Assembly (NCBI GenBank): GCA_015065845.1
Contig: SVPQ01000003.1
Coordinates: 62,001 to 126,000, forward strand
DNA from: Oscillospiraceae bacterium
GTDB taxonomy: Bacteria > Bacillota > Clostridia > Oscillospirales > Acutalibacteraceae
Direction of reading: 5' to 3'
Length of the DNA stretch: 64,000 bases
The stretch's first letter is position 1; each line of letters opens with the position of its first letter. Shown here piece after piece: positions 9,094-17,884 of this stretch. Position numbers and translations under genes: made by a program. The notes beneath the pieces were generated by a model. The model ran no database searches, was not told the DNA's origin, and worked only from the letters and a program-made list of their open reading frames with translations.

Positions 9094-10875
9094 TTACATA
9101 TCACTGAAACCTGCACCATCAAAGAAGTAATAAAGTAAATCGCTGATAAGTTTAAATATTGTTGCAAGATAGTCGTTGAAATCAAGACCACCTGTGTATT
9201 CTTTTTCTGCACCGTAAATTATTTCATCACGAGTGTCATAGAAATATGCTTTTGCCGCTTCAAACTCTGCTAAATCCACATTTGTTTGTTCAAGTGCTTC
9301 TTCGCCACGCTCAATAGCGTTCTGGAATCTCGCTCTTTCATCTTCTGTGAGATAAGACAAATCCAACTTCTTAGCTTCTTCAAGGTCTTTCATAAAACCT
9401 TTTGAATCTCTTGCAATGTTGAATTGTGGGAATCTATCAGGGTAACTGTAAACATCTGTAAAGTTTTCATCCACAAGAAGTTCAGAAACAAGTTTCATAA
9501 TAACATCGTTTGAAGCTGTTCTTTCGTGGTCCTGATTGTAGAAATAGAATGTTGTACACGGAAGAAGACCTGTATTTGCATCAACAATATTTCTTGGGTC
9601 ACTGTGGTCGTGATTTGGATTTGTGCAGTTATTTACTGTGCGTACATAATCTGCAGGAAGTTCTTTACTAACACCCACACTATATGCACCCATTGATGTT
9701 GAATCAAGTTGAATAATACCATCAGCATTAACATCATCCCATGAATCAACGATTTCATAAAGAGAAATGTTGTAGTCAACAATATCAAAGATGTCAACAC
9801 CCTGTGCTTTTGCATCTAAAATATTAGCATCAGAATTTTTCTGTGCATTATAGAACCAATCTGTCTGTTCACGGATTACTGCCATTGAGTCATCCATTAA
9901 ATACATTTCTCTGCAAGGCTCATAGTTAGCTGATGGAACTAAACCCCACATAAGAGTTGAGTACCTCATATAATCATTTACAAGATCAGTTACTACGGTG
10001 TCAAGAATTGCGTTAAGATCGGCATTAGGCATAATACGGAGAACTATATTCACAAGATAGCCAGTCATTTCACCAACACCCATAAGTGCAGGAAGCATTT
10101 TACTGTAAAGTTCTTCATCGTCATCAATAAGACCGTACTGATAAATTTCACCAATTAAAATTGAACCATCGAGCGCAGGAACAACATAAACTATTCTGTT
10201 AATATCTTCGCTATACGCTCTACCATTATCTTTATAAAGTTGCATAACAGCATTCATAACAGAACCGCCCTGACTTATCGGAACTACATTAACTTTGTCA
10301 GAGCCAGAATCTTCTTTAACAAACTGAATAAAATCATAAAGTTCCTGTGCGGTATCTTTCATATTGCCTAAAGAAGCGTATGAAAAAACATAAAGATTTT
10401 CTTCGCCTGCTAACTCGATATACTTATTAAGCGGTAACTGGTCAAGTATGTATTCCTGATCATACTCACTTAAATCTCTGAACGAATCATAATACTTTGT
10501 TGCTCTTACATCATTTATAAATTTACCGTTTTCATCACTTTTTGATTTACCCATAAGAGCTTCACCCAAAACTCCAGAAAGAGCTTTTGCTGCCTGCTGG
10601 TCTTTATCTTCTTGTGAAATAAGTAATTTACTTATAGGTACAAGTGCTTCTGTAAGTGCTACACTAGCAATTTCCATAGTGTCATCCATAAAGAAAGGTG
10701 GTTCTAAGTCAGTTGCTACACCATCTTCATAATACTTTGTTTCGCTCTGAAAAACGCCAGGAACAATTATACTTGGCGTTGGTTTGTAATTTGCAGCACT
10801 TGCCGCTACCATAAATGTGGTAGAAAGCATAACTACTGCTAAAACTAAAGATATAATTTTCTTTGATTTCTTCAT
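9094..10875 (-). CDS. secreted alpha/beta-hydrolase-like protein
   Basis: This 593-residue protein has a clear signal peptide (MKKSKKIISLVLAVVMLSTT, cut near ASAANY). The start of the mature protein (PTPSIIVPGVFQSETKYY) resembles the first strand and oxyanion region of lipases and esterases. VPISQGGSVMNAVMQLY supplies a nucleophile-elbow-like Ser at about residue 200, within an ISQGG pattern rather than strict GxSxG. HERTASNDVIMKLV may provide the catalytic His region. The C-terminus (about 490-570) is helical and acidic. I read it as an exported lipase/esterase-type hydrolase of unknown substrate. ATG 10875 follows AGGGGATAGG; the 13 codons upstream in frame lack a site. Confidence 0.6.
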   Translation of the reverse strand: MKKSKKIISLVLAVVMLSTTFMVAASAANYKPTPSIIVPGVFQSETKYYEDGVATDLEPPFFMDDTMEIASVALTEALVPISKLLISQEDKDQQAAKALSGVLGEALMGKSKSDENGKFINDVRATKYYDSFRDLSEYDQEYILDQLPLNKYIELAGEENLYVFSYASLGNMKDTAQELYDFIQFVKEDSGSDKVNVVPISQGGSVMNAVMQLYKDNGRAYSEDINRIVYVVPALDGSILIGEIYQYGLIDDDEELYSKMLPALMGVGEMTGYLVNIVLRIMPNADLNAILDTVVTDLVNDYMRYSTLMWGLVPSANYEPCREMYLMDDSMAVIREQTDWFYNAQKNSDANILDAKAQGVDIFDIVDYNISLYEIVDSWDDVNADGIIQLDSTSMGAYSVGVSKELPADYVRTVNNCTNPNHDHSDPRNIVDANTGLLPCTTFYFYNQDHERTASNDVIMKLVSELLVDENFTDVYSYPDRFPQFNIARDSKGFMKDLEEAKKLDLSYLTEDERARFQNAIERGEEALEQTNVDLAEFEAAKAYFYDTRDEIIYGAEKEYTGGLDFNDYLATIFKLISDLLYYFFDGAGFSDM

Positions 10876-10926
10876 TTTACCTATCCCCTTTTGGTATTTG
10901 AATTTAAGTTGCACTTAATCAAAAAT

Positions 10927-10955
10927 AGTATACCATATTTTCCTTAAATTTGCAA
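10927..10955 (-). promoter_or_regulatory. promoter of the secreted hydrolase
   Basis: On the minus strand TTGCAA (10955-10950), a 17-base spacer and TATACT (10932-10927) lie about 50 bases before the start codon. Confidence 0.7.
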
Positions 10956-10967
10956 GAGAAAAAATCA

Positions 10968-11116
10968 AGGAACCAGGAATCAGGAACCAGGAACTAGTTG
11001 AATTTTAAAATAAAATGCATTCTATCATTTAAAGTTCTTCGTAAACTAAATATGATAGAATGCATTAATTTTCATTCAACCTAGTTCCTAATTTCTAATT
11101 CCTAGTTCCTGATTTA
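10968..11116. repeat. heptamer-armed hairpin element (locus A)
   Basis: The left arm is AGGAACC, AGGAATC, AGGAACC, AGGAACT, AGTTGAA (10968-11002), five exact 7-base units. The right arm (11075-11116) has TTCAACC, TAGTTCC, TAATTTC, TAATTCC, TAGTTCC, TGATTTA, the reverse complement in style but with its own unit variants. Between them is a 13-bp stem (11015-11027 with 11053-11065) containing CTATCA, with inner AGTT/AACT (11033-11036 and 11044-11047). With the next hairpin this accounts for most of the 420-bp gap between the hydrolase and glpK. No gene is seen in the gap. Confidence 0.8.
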
Positions 11117-11215
11117 CCATTCAAGCGTAGCTTGATGTGCAAATTTGATGATAGTTGGCTTTTGCGAATCCCCGAAGCGTATCGCAACAAGATTGATGTG
11201 TTAGTTGTGATTTAG

Positions 11216-11277
11216 TTCGTGTTTTTTATGTCCCGAAGCGTACAAAGGTACGCGAGTTTGGGCATAAAAGGCACGAA
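11216..11277. repeat. large hairpin with GCGTACAAAGGTACGC loop, glpK 3' side
   Basis: An imperfect stem (11216-11238 with 11257-11277) closes on a loop containing the palindrome GCGTACAAAGGTACGC. The same loop sequence, slightly changed, sits in the big hairpin at 52054-52162. It lies just downstream of glpK on the coding strand, so it may work as its terminator. A related CCCCGAAGCGTATCGC occurs just before it at about 11170-11185. Confidence 0.65.
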
Positions 11278-11294
11278 ATAAACGCAAATAACCA

Positions 11295-12800
11295 TCAAGC
11301 TTCTTCCCAATTCATTGAACATTTGACTGCCTTATGCCATCCCTTAAGCATTTTTTCGCGTTTATCGGTGTTCACATTTGGAATAAAGATTCTGTCAACT
11401 TCACGGTCTGTTTCAATTTCTTCTAAACTATTCCAGAAACCTACTGCAAGACCTGCCATATAAGCAGCACCGAGGGCAGTTGTTTCAACAAGTTTTGGTC
11501 TGTTTACTTTAGCACCTGACATATCTGCCTGAATCTGAAGCATTACATTACTTACAGATGCACCACCGTCAACACGGATTTCTGAAATGAGAATTTCACT
11601 ATCCTTTGACATAGCTTCAATTAAATCTGTAACCTGATAGGTTATACTTTCAAGTACTGCTCTTGCAAAGTGTGCACGGTTTGTACCACGGGTAAGACCT
11701 ACAATACAACCACGGGCATACATATCCCAGTAAGGTGCACCAAGCCCTGTAAAAGCAGGTACTAAATAAATACCATTTGAATCAGGAACGCTTTCTGCTA
11801 AGAAGTCACATTCAGATGGTTCTGAAATCATACGAAGTTCATCACGAAGCCATTTAATAACTGAACCGGCATTAAATGCACTACCCTCTAAATCGTAAGT
11901 AACCTTACCGTTAAGTCCCCACGCAATACCTTCAATAAGTTGGTTTTTAGAGTGAATTCTCTTGTCACCTGTATTCATAAGAAGGAAGCAACCAGTACCA
12001 TAAGTGTTTTTTGCCTGACCTGCATTAAAACAAGCCTGACCAAAAAGTGCAGACTGCTGGTCACCGATAGCACCGCCAATAGGAATACCGGCGAGTGAAG
12101 AAAGCCCAGGTAAATTATCTGCAATTTCGCCATAAATAGCACTTGACTCTTTAACTTCAGGTAACATACTCATAGGAATGCCTAATTTATTGCAAAGGTT
12201 TTCATCCCATTGTAATTTCTCAATATCAAAAAGCATTGTTCTTGAAGCGTTACTGTAATCGGTAACATGCACCTGTTTATTTGTAAGATTCCATATAAGC
12301 CATGTTTCAACTGTACCGAAACAAAGTTTATTCTCATTAGCTAAAGTTCTTGCTTCAGGAACATTGTCTAAAATCCATTTGATTTTTGTTGCAGAGAAGT
12401 ATGCATCTATTAAAAGTCCTGTATGTTCTTTAACATAAGGCTCAAGACCCATTTCTTTTAATTTTTCACAAATAGGTGCAGTTCTTCTGCATTGCCATAC
12501 AATAGCATTATAAACAGGTTTACCTGTTTCTCTCTCCCAACAAATAGTTGTTTCACGCTGATTTGTAATACCGACAGCGGCAATCTCTTCAGGATTTATA
12601 TTACCATTCTGTAAAGCAACCTGTAATGAATGGAGCTGACTTTCCCAGATTTCATAAGGGTCGTGCTCAACCCAACCACTTTTTGGATAAATCTGTGTGA
12701 ATTCAAATTGTGCTTTTGAAACGATGTTACCTTTTTTATCAAAAACAATCGTTCTTGAAGAAGTAGTACCCTGGTCAAGTGCTAAAATATATTTCTTCAT
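11295..12800 (-). CDS. glpK: glycerol kinase
   Basis: This 501-residue protein phosphorylates glycerol to glycerol-3-phosphate with ATP in the cytoplasm. It matches glycerol kinase along its length: [16 protein letters not shown] at the N-terminus (FGGY ATP-binding motif), [40 protein letters not shown], and the C-terminal FGGY signature region ([17 protein letters not shown]). AAAGGTGATG precedes the ATG. The gene follows the dockerin protein by 19 bases and is probably the last gene of the malQ-HAD-dockerin-glpK unit. No glycerol facilitator or glpD is adjacent, which is unusual for glpK. Confidence 0.95.
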   Translation of the reverse strand: MKKYILALDQGTTSSRTIVFDKKGNIVSKAQFEFTQIYPKSGWVEHDPYEIWESQLHSLQVALQNGNINPEEIAAVGITNQRETTICWERETGKPVYNAIVWQCRRTAPICEKLKEMGLEPYVKEHTGLLIDAYFSATKIKWILDNVPEARTLANENKLCFGTVETWLIWNLTNKQVHVTDYSNASRTMLFDIEKLQWDENLCNKLGIPMSMLPEVKESSAIYGEIADNLPGLSSLAGIPIGGAIGDQQSALFGQACFNAGQAKNTYGTGCFLLMNTGDKRIHSKNQLIEGIAWGLNGKVTYDLEGSAFNAGSVIKWLRDELRMISEPSECDFLAESVPDSNGIYLVPAFTGLGAPYWDMYARGCIVGLTRGTNRAHFARAVLESITYQVTDLIEAMSKDSEILISEIRVDGGASVSNVMLQIQADMSGAKVNRPKLVETTALGAAYMAGLAVGFWNSLEEIETDREVDRIFIPNVNTDKREKMLKGWHKAVKCSMNWEEA

Positions 12801-12819
12801 AATTCATCACCTTTTAATT

Positions 12820-13830
12820 TTAGTCGTAAATAAAATCGATGTAATCAACCTTATTTTCTGTCTTATAATTAAGATTTTCAAATGTATAAAGACTTCTTGA
12901 AGCATCTGCAATAAAAACATTAGTTTCATAAGAAGTTGAATAACTTACAGGGTAACCTGTATCTGCTTCAAATTCTGCAACTAAAACTGCATTTTTGTAG
13001 TGAACTACTTCTGTACCATCTGCAACCTTAGTAAGTATTGTATTAATTGCAGTTTCTGTTGCACCTAAAAGATTTTCTGAGTTAAATACTTTTATGTAAC
13101 TCGAGTCGTTTATATCAACTTTTTCTGTATCAGGAATTGCAATTGTTATAGTGATAACACCACCATTTTCAGGGTGACGGGTTGCATCATATTCGACCTT
13201 CATACCTAAAACATCCTGATTAGTAAGTCTTGTGACATAAGACTGACCTTCTACACTCATTTTATTTGTTGAACTTGTATTGTAGGCTACATAATATTCT
13301 TCGTCAGAGTCACTACCGATTGTATTCATAATACCTTCGATTAAAGTTGCAGTGTTTTGTGCTTCCTGACCTAACAATGTAATTTTATCTGCTTTGAATT
13401 CTTTCATTTCAACATCTGTCAATGCTGTAAAACCAAATTTTTCAGATTTTATTTTATTGAGATTTATATTGAAGAAAGTAAGAGCTTCTTCCTGCGAACC
13501 AAAAATCTGATTTCTATCTGTATAACCCTTGAATTTACCTGTTGGTGCAAGGTTTGTAAGACCTGCCGCTGCCCTTAAAATTCTTCTTGCATCGAAAAGT
13601 GAAATGTAACCATCACCGTCGATATCGCAAAGTGCTTTTGCTTCATCTGAAAGATTATCTTCTATCCCCGCAGCCGCTCTTAAAACAAGTAATGCGTCAT
13701 TTGATGTTACATCTCCGCTATTATCCGCATCACCTAAAACTGTACTCTGTGCACCTGTTGTAACTGTCAATGCAAACATTGTCATAATAAGTGACATCAC
13801 AAGCACTACTGCTAAAATCTTCTTTTTCAT
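12820..13830 (-). CDS. secreted dockerin-type-I-containing protein
   Basis: A signal peptide (MKKKILAVVLVMSLIMTMFA, cut near TGAQS) is followed at about residues 32-93 by two dockerin-like segments: GDADNSGDVTSNDALLVLRA and CDIDGDGYISLFDARRILRA. Each has the Asp/Asn-rich calcium loop (D-x-D-x-S/G-D) and paired helix of a type I dockerin. The remaining 240 residues are beta-rich and unrecognised. Placing the dockerin at the N-terminus is less common than at the C-terminus. Dockerins bind cohesins to assemble cellulosome-like complexes, but no cohesin is seen here; in many gut Clostridia isolated dockerins occur without a cellulosome. AAAGGA precedes the ATG. It lies between a HAD phosphatase and glpK on one strand. 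Confidence 0.7.
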   Translation of the reverse strand: MKKKILAVVLVMSLIMTMFALTVTTGAQSTVLGDADNSGDVTSNDALLVLRAAAGIEDNLSDEAKALCDIDGDGYISLFDARRILRAAAGLTNLAPTGKFKGYTDRNQIFGSQEEALTFFNINLNKIKSEKFGFTALTDVEMKEFKADKITLLGQEAQNTATLIEGIMNTIGSDSDEEYYVAYNTSSTNKMSVEGQSYVTRLTNQDVLGMKVEYDATRHPENGGVITITIAIPDTEKVDINDSSYIKVFNSENLLGATETAINTILTKVADGTEVVHYKNAVLVAEFEADTGYPVSYSTSYETNVFIADASRSLYTFENLNYKTENKVDYIDFIYD

Positions 13831-13865
13831 TTTTCTTTATCCTTTCATAAAACTAAAATTTCAGT

Positions 13866-14651
13866 TTATTTTATTTCATCAAAAATATTTTTTACTGAAT
13901 CAAATATATAAGTTGGTTCAACATCTGATGCCTTTAAAATCGCCTCATCTGTTTCACCTGACATAACAAGAATTGAAGTAACACCAGCGTTCACACCGGT
14001 TTTAACATCAGTATAAAGCCTGTCACCCACCATTGCGATATTTTCATAAGGAGTGCCAGTTTCTTTTTGTAAAATATCTATCATAGTTCTGTCGGGCTTA
14101 CCTAAAAAGATTGGTCTTCTTTTAACTGCATTTTCGAACATATCTGCAAAACTGCCACAATCCGGTAAATATCTTCCGTTTTCAATAGGGCAAACCATAT
14201 CTATGTTGGTTGCATAATACTCTGCCCCCGCATCCAAAAGGTCGCACACCTTGGTAATTTTTTTATAATCCAATTCTGTGTCATAACCTAAAAGAACTAA
14301 ATCGGCATCATCTTCTGAAATTTCAACACCATATTTTAAAAGCTCGTTTTTTAAGGATTCTGTACCACAAACATAAACTTTTTTACCCTTTTTGTTATCC
14401 CTTAAAAACATTCCTGCTGCCATACCGGAGGTGAAAACATTTTCTTTTTCACAAGGGAACCCGAGTTTTCTCATTTTTTCAACATAATCATTTGCATTCT
14501 TTGAAGAATTATTTGTTAAGAAAATGAATTTTTTGCCTTGCTTTAATAATGTTTCTAAAAATTCTTTTGCACCATCTATAGGGTCGAAACCTAAATTCAC
14601 AGTGCCATCCATATCAAGTAAAAAAAGTGTAATATCTTTTAAATTGCTCAT
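13866..14651 (-). CDS. HAD-IIA phosphatase (NagD-like)
   Basis: This 261-residue protein opens with the HAD nucleophile motif FLLDMDGTVNLG (about residues 10-21), then FLTNNSSKNANDYVEKMRKLG, the signature of the HAD-IIA subfamily (NagD, 4-nitrophenylphosphatase). The loading-lysine motif FLGKPDRTM and the acidic motif MVGDRLYTDVKTGVNAG follow. Such enzymes dephosphorylate small metabolites such as nucleotides or sugar phosphates in the cytoplasm. It starts 2 bases after the malQ stop codon, so the two are translationally coupled, suggesting a housekeeping role in sugar-phosphate turnover. Confidence 0.85.
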   Translation of the reverse strand: MSNLKDITLFLLDMDGTVNLGFDPIDGAKEFLETLLKQGKKFIFLTNNSSKNANDYVEKMRKLGFPCEKENVFTSGMAAGMFLRDNKKGKKVYVCGTESLKNELLKYGVEISEDDADLVLLGYDTELDYKKITKVCDLLDAGAEYYATNIDMVCPIENGRYLPDCGSFADMFENAVKRRPIFLGKPDRTMIDILQKETGTPYENIAMVGDRLYTDVKTGVNAGVTSILVMSGETDEAILKASDVEPTYIFDSVKNIFDEIK

Positions 14652-14653
14652 TT

Positions 14654-16096
14654 TTATACCCTGCCGAATAATTCGTTTAATTCTTTAAATTCTTGTTTAT
14701 TTATGTTGTCAACCTGCTCTTTTGTAGTTCTGTAAAGCCAGTTGCCCTCTGCTCTACCCGGTACATTAAGACGGGTGTCAGAGCCGTAGCCCAATAAATC
14801 CTGTATCGGGAATATTGTAAGACCCGCGTTACTCGCCATAATAGTTTTAATTATAGCTTTACAACCGTCTTCGTTCCAACGGTCGTAATTACAGGAGCAG
14901 TACTGCATAACTTTTCTTTTCATATCTTCAGGTGTTTCCCAGAGATAGCCTAAAAGCGTGTTATTGTCGTGCGTACCGGAGTAAGCAACACAGTTATTTA
15001 TGTAGTTATATGGTCTGTGTGGTGTATTCCACATTGAAAGGAAACCGAACTGGAATACTCTCATTCCGGGGAAACCGCTATCATTCACAAGTTTTACTAC
15101 ATCTTCTGTAATATCGCCCAGATCTTCTGCAATAATGAGTTTGTCGCCCTTGACTTCATTAAATACTTTTATGAGTTTCATTCCAGGACCTTTAACCCAT
15201 TTACCATTTTTTGCAGTTTTTTCTGTGCCTTTAACTGCCCAGAAACTTTCGAAACCTCTGAAATGGTCAATTCTTACACCGTCAAAAAGCTCTAATGCAA
15301 ATGAAATTCGTTCTTTCCACCAGGAAAAACCATCTTTTTCCATTTCTGCCCAGTCATAAAGTGGATTACCCCACAACTGACCATCTTCTGAAAAATAATC
15401 CGGTGGAACGCCCGCAACATCTGTAAGATGATTTTCTTCATCCATTAAAAACATTTTCTGGTTGAAACAAACATCTGCACTGTCAAATGAAACATAAATA
15501 GGAATATCACCGATTATGCTTATTCCGTTTTCATTTGCATACTTTTTAACCTTTGCCCACTGAGTAAAGAATTCATATTGAATAAAACACCAGCCAAAAT
15601 AAATTTCGTCTGAATATTCTTCTACTTCCCACTCTGTCCACTCTTTTTCATTGTTGGCAGTTTTAAGTGCCATAAATTTACAGAATTCTTTTATATGTGT
15701 ATTTTCTTCTATAAATTCATTTATTTTTGCTTTTAATTCTGCATCTGCTTTTTTTGATGCTTTAACCAAAAGCGGAACCCTTTCATTTTTCAAGCGGTCA
15801 AATTCACAGTAATAAGGTGTACCCTGTTTTGCTTTGTTTAAATCTTCCTGTGATAAAAGTCCGTCTTTAAAAAGCAATTCCAGATTCACAAAATACGGAT
15901 TACCGCCGAATGTAGAATATGATTTATAAGGGGAATTACACTCGTCAGGAATAACGAATGGCAACACCTGCCAATATGAAAAACCGCTATTTTTAAGAAA
16001 ATCTATAAATTCAAATGCTTCTTTACCGAAACTACCACTTGAATATTCGCCCCAGAGCGAAGAAATGTGCATTAACACACCGCTTTTTCTTTCCAA
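14654..16096 (-). CDS. malQ: 4-alpha-glucanotransferase (GH77)
   Basis: A GH77 enzyme of 480 residues that transfers maltooligosaccharide segments in glycogen or maltodextrin metabolism. It shows the family opening (ERKSGVLMHISSLWG), the substrate-site sequence GDIPIYVSFDSADVC, FDGVRIDHFRGFESFW with the nucleophile Asp, IIAEDLGDI with the acid/base Glu, and YSGTHDNNTLLGY. I place the start at TTG 16096: it is preceded by GGAG at 10 bases and fits the usual N-terminus of the family. An ATG seven codons upstream (16117) has no ribosome binding site and would leave a leader of only about 10 bases from the promoter. Confidence 0.92.
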   Translation of the reverse strand: MERKSGVLMHISSLWGEYSSGSFGKEAFEFIDFLKNSGFSYWQVLPFVIPDECNSPYKSYSTFGGNPYFVNLELLFKDGLLSQEDLNKAKQGTPYYCEFDRLKNERVPLLVKASKKADAELKAKINEFIEENTHIKEFCKFMALKTANNEKEWTEWEVEEYSDEIYFGWCFIQYEFFTQWAKVKKYANENGISIIGDIPIYVSFDSADVCFNQKMFLMDEENHLTDVAGVPPDYFSEDGQLWGNPLYDWAEMEKDGFSWWKERISFALELFDGVRIDHFRGFESFWAVKGTEKTAKNGKWVKGPGMKLIKVFNEVKGDKLIIAEDLGDITEDVVKLVNDSGFPGMRVFQFGFLSMWNTPHRPYNYINNCVAYSGTHDNNTLLGYLWETPEDMKRKVMQYCSCNYDRWNEDGCKAIIKTIMASNAGLTIFPIQDLLGYGSDTRLNVPGRAEGNWLYRTTKEQVDNINKQEFKELNELFGRV

Positions 16097-16132
16097 AAAG
16101 GATACACTCCAATACATAATTATACAAAATAT

Positions 16133-16162
16133 AGTATATCATAACAATTGCTTGTTTGTAAA
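16133..16162 (-). promoter_or_regulatory. promoter of the malQ unit
   Basis: On the minus strand TTTACA (16162-16157), an 18-base spacer and TATACT (16138-16133). The predicted transcript start lies about 30 bases from the TTG start. Confidence 0.65.
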
Positions 16163-16229
16163 GAAATAATAAACTTTTTAATAACTAAATTAGCACTGTT
16201 ATTTTAGGCGAAATAAACAAAAAATAAAA

Positions 16230-16263
16230 CACTCTGACTGAATTACAAAATCCTGTCAGAGTG
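16230..16263 (-). terminator. terminator of the radical SAM gene
   Basis: A 9-bp stem (16230-16238 with 16255-16263) is followed on the minus strand by a T-rich tract; it starts 8 bases after the stop codon. Confidence 0.85.
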
Positions 16264-16270
16264 AGAGTTA

Positions 16271-17668
16271 CTATTTCGCTTCATCTGAATCTCTGTAATA
16301 TTGTGTGAAAATTTTCGGATGCGGATTATTTTTCCACAATTCCTCGGCAACCGGTGCCCATTCTTTACTGAAATCTACACATTTATCACAAAGAGCGTCA
16401 ACATCTTCGTTTATTAAATGGTCGGTACTTTTAGCCCCTGTTTCTTTAATAATTCTTCTTAGAATATCAGGGTTTTCAAGCATCGGACAAGGCATTAAAT
16501 GGTTATCATTGAAAGGCTGACCTTTTCTGTACGCCTGAAAAAGTGGTCTCTGCAAAGACTCTAAAAGTGTAGTATTTCTTATATTTGAATCCGAATAGTG
16601 AACAAATACACAAGGTTCAATATCACCTTTTGAATTTATATGGAAGTAGTTTCTACCGCCTGCAATACAACCGCCGACATATTCACCGTCATCCTGAAAG
16701 TCCATAACAAATATTGGCTTACCTGTTTTACCATTTCTGATTCTTTTAAGCCACATATACATATATTTTCTTTGCATAGGCGAAGGAATAAGTTCTTTTT
16801 GTCCGTCACTACCAACAGGCATATAGTTGAAATAAAGTGCGTATTTTACACCTTTTTCAATCATATCGTCTAAGAACTCGTCACTTGTTACACTTTCAAC
16901 ATTTTTATTTGTGTAGCAAACAGAAATACCAAAAAGAATTTTATTTTGTTTTAAAAGTTCCATAGCCTTGACTGTTGTGTCATAAGCTCCATCACCACGG
17001 CGGAAGTCGTTGCTTTCTTTTGAACCTTCAATACTTAAAGCAAGTGTAATATTGCCACATTTTTTAATATCATCACAGAATTTCTGGTCAATTAAAGTAG
17101 CATTTGTGTAAATTAAAAATGTACACTCTTTATTTTCAGAAGCAAGAGTAACAATATCATTTTTTCTTATAAGTGGCTCGCCACCTGTAAGCATATAAAA
17201 ATGAGTGCCCATTTCTTTACCCTGACTTACAATGCTACGCATTTCATCAAGTGAAAGCTGGAAAGAATGACCATACTCTGCAGACCAGCAACCTTTGCAT
17301 TTCAAGTTACATGCAGAAGTCGGGTCAAAAAGAATTATCCACGGGATATTGCATTTATATTTTTCACGGTTTGCTCTTACAATTTTTGTTCCGTAAAAAC
17401 CTGCGTGAACACCTAAAGAAAGAAGAAGGCTTTTAATTAAACTGTGGTCAACATCTTTTAAAATATTTTTTGCTAAAATTGTGTGTGCATTACTGTCATC
17501 TAAAACAGCATTACGCATTTTAGCATAGTTTTCTTTTGGGTACATTTTAAAAGTTTTTTCAACAATCCCCAGAATTTTAAGAAGATTCTTCTGTGGCTCT
17601 TTGTCAATATATTTCAATATACTCGAAATAGTTTTATCCGCCGCAAAATGAACTAATTTATGCTCCAC
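16271..17668 (-). CDS. radical SAM/SPASM-type protein
   Basis: This 465-residue protein has the radical SAM cluster motif C-x3-C-x2-C at about residues 120, 124 and 127 (ACNLKCKGCW), and TGGEPLIR for S-adenosylmethionine binding. A C-terminal cysteine-rich region (GGCIAGGRNYFHINSKGDIE, CVFVHYSD, CPMLENPD, CDKCVDF) resembles SPASM/Twitch auxiliary-cluster domains. The N-terminal 100 residues are a helical extension. Such enzymes modify peptides, lipids or cofactors; no candidate peptide is adjacent, so the substrate is unknown. The start is GTG 17668, 8 bases after a full AAAGGAGG. It is a single-gene unit with its own promoter and terminator. Confidence 0.85.
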   Translation of the reverse strand: MEHKLVHFAADKTISSILKYIDKEPQKNLLKILGIVEKTFKMYPKENYAKMRNAVLDDSNAHTILAKNILKDVDHSLIKSLLLSLGVHAGFYGTKIVRANREKYKCNIPWIILFDPTSACNLKCKGCWSAEYGHSFQLSLDEMRSIVSQGKEMGTHFYMLTGGEPLIRKNDIVTLASENKECTFLIYTNATLIDQKFCDDIKKCGNITLALSIEGSKESNDFRRGDGAYDTTVKAMELLKQNKILFGISVCYTNKNVESVTSDEFLDDMIEKGVKYALYFNYMPVGSDGQKELIPSPMQRKYMYMWLKRIRNGKTGKPIFVMDFQDDGEYVGGCIAGGRNYFHINSKGDIEPCVFVHYSDSNIRNTTLLESLQRPLFQAYRKGQPFNDNHLMPCPMLENPDILRRIIKETGAKSTDHLINEDVDALCDKCVDFSKEWAPVAEELWKNNPHPKIFTQYYRDSDEAK

Positions 17669-17706
17669 AAGTTCTGCCTCCTTTCAAAAAATTCAACTGA
17701 ATAGAC

Positions 17707-17735
17707 ATTTTAACACACTTTACAAATTTTGTAAA
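17707..17735 (-). promoter_or_regulatory. promoter of the radical SAM gene
   Basis: On the minus strand TTTACA (17735-17730), a 17-base spacer and TAAAAT (17712-17707), about 40 bases from the GTG start. Confidence 0.7.
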
Positions 17736-17790
17736 CAACTATTTTCTTTAATTATTGTCACTTTTTACATTATTTATACACTCTATTTTC

Positions 17791-17819
17791 TTGACTTTAC
17801 TCTCATAGTCATTTATAAT
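17791..17819 (+). promoter_or_regulatory. promoter of the GH123/GH29 glycan operon
   Basis: TTGACT (17791-17796), a 17-base spacer and a consensus TATAAT (17814-17819). It drives the four genes from 17885 to 23408. No cre-like or other operator was recognised around it. Confidence 0.85.
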
Positions 17820-17884
17820 AAAATAGAAATAATTTGCAATGATAATTTGTGATTTTTGCAAAATAAAAACAAAGGAGTTTTCTT

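Noticed and set aside
11295-12800. Reading glpK as a xylulokinase or other FGGY kinase
   Set aside because: [24 protein letters not shown] and the full length agree with glycerol kinase specifically.
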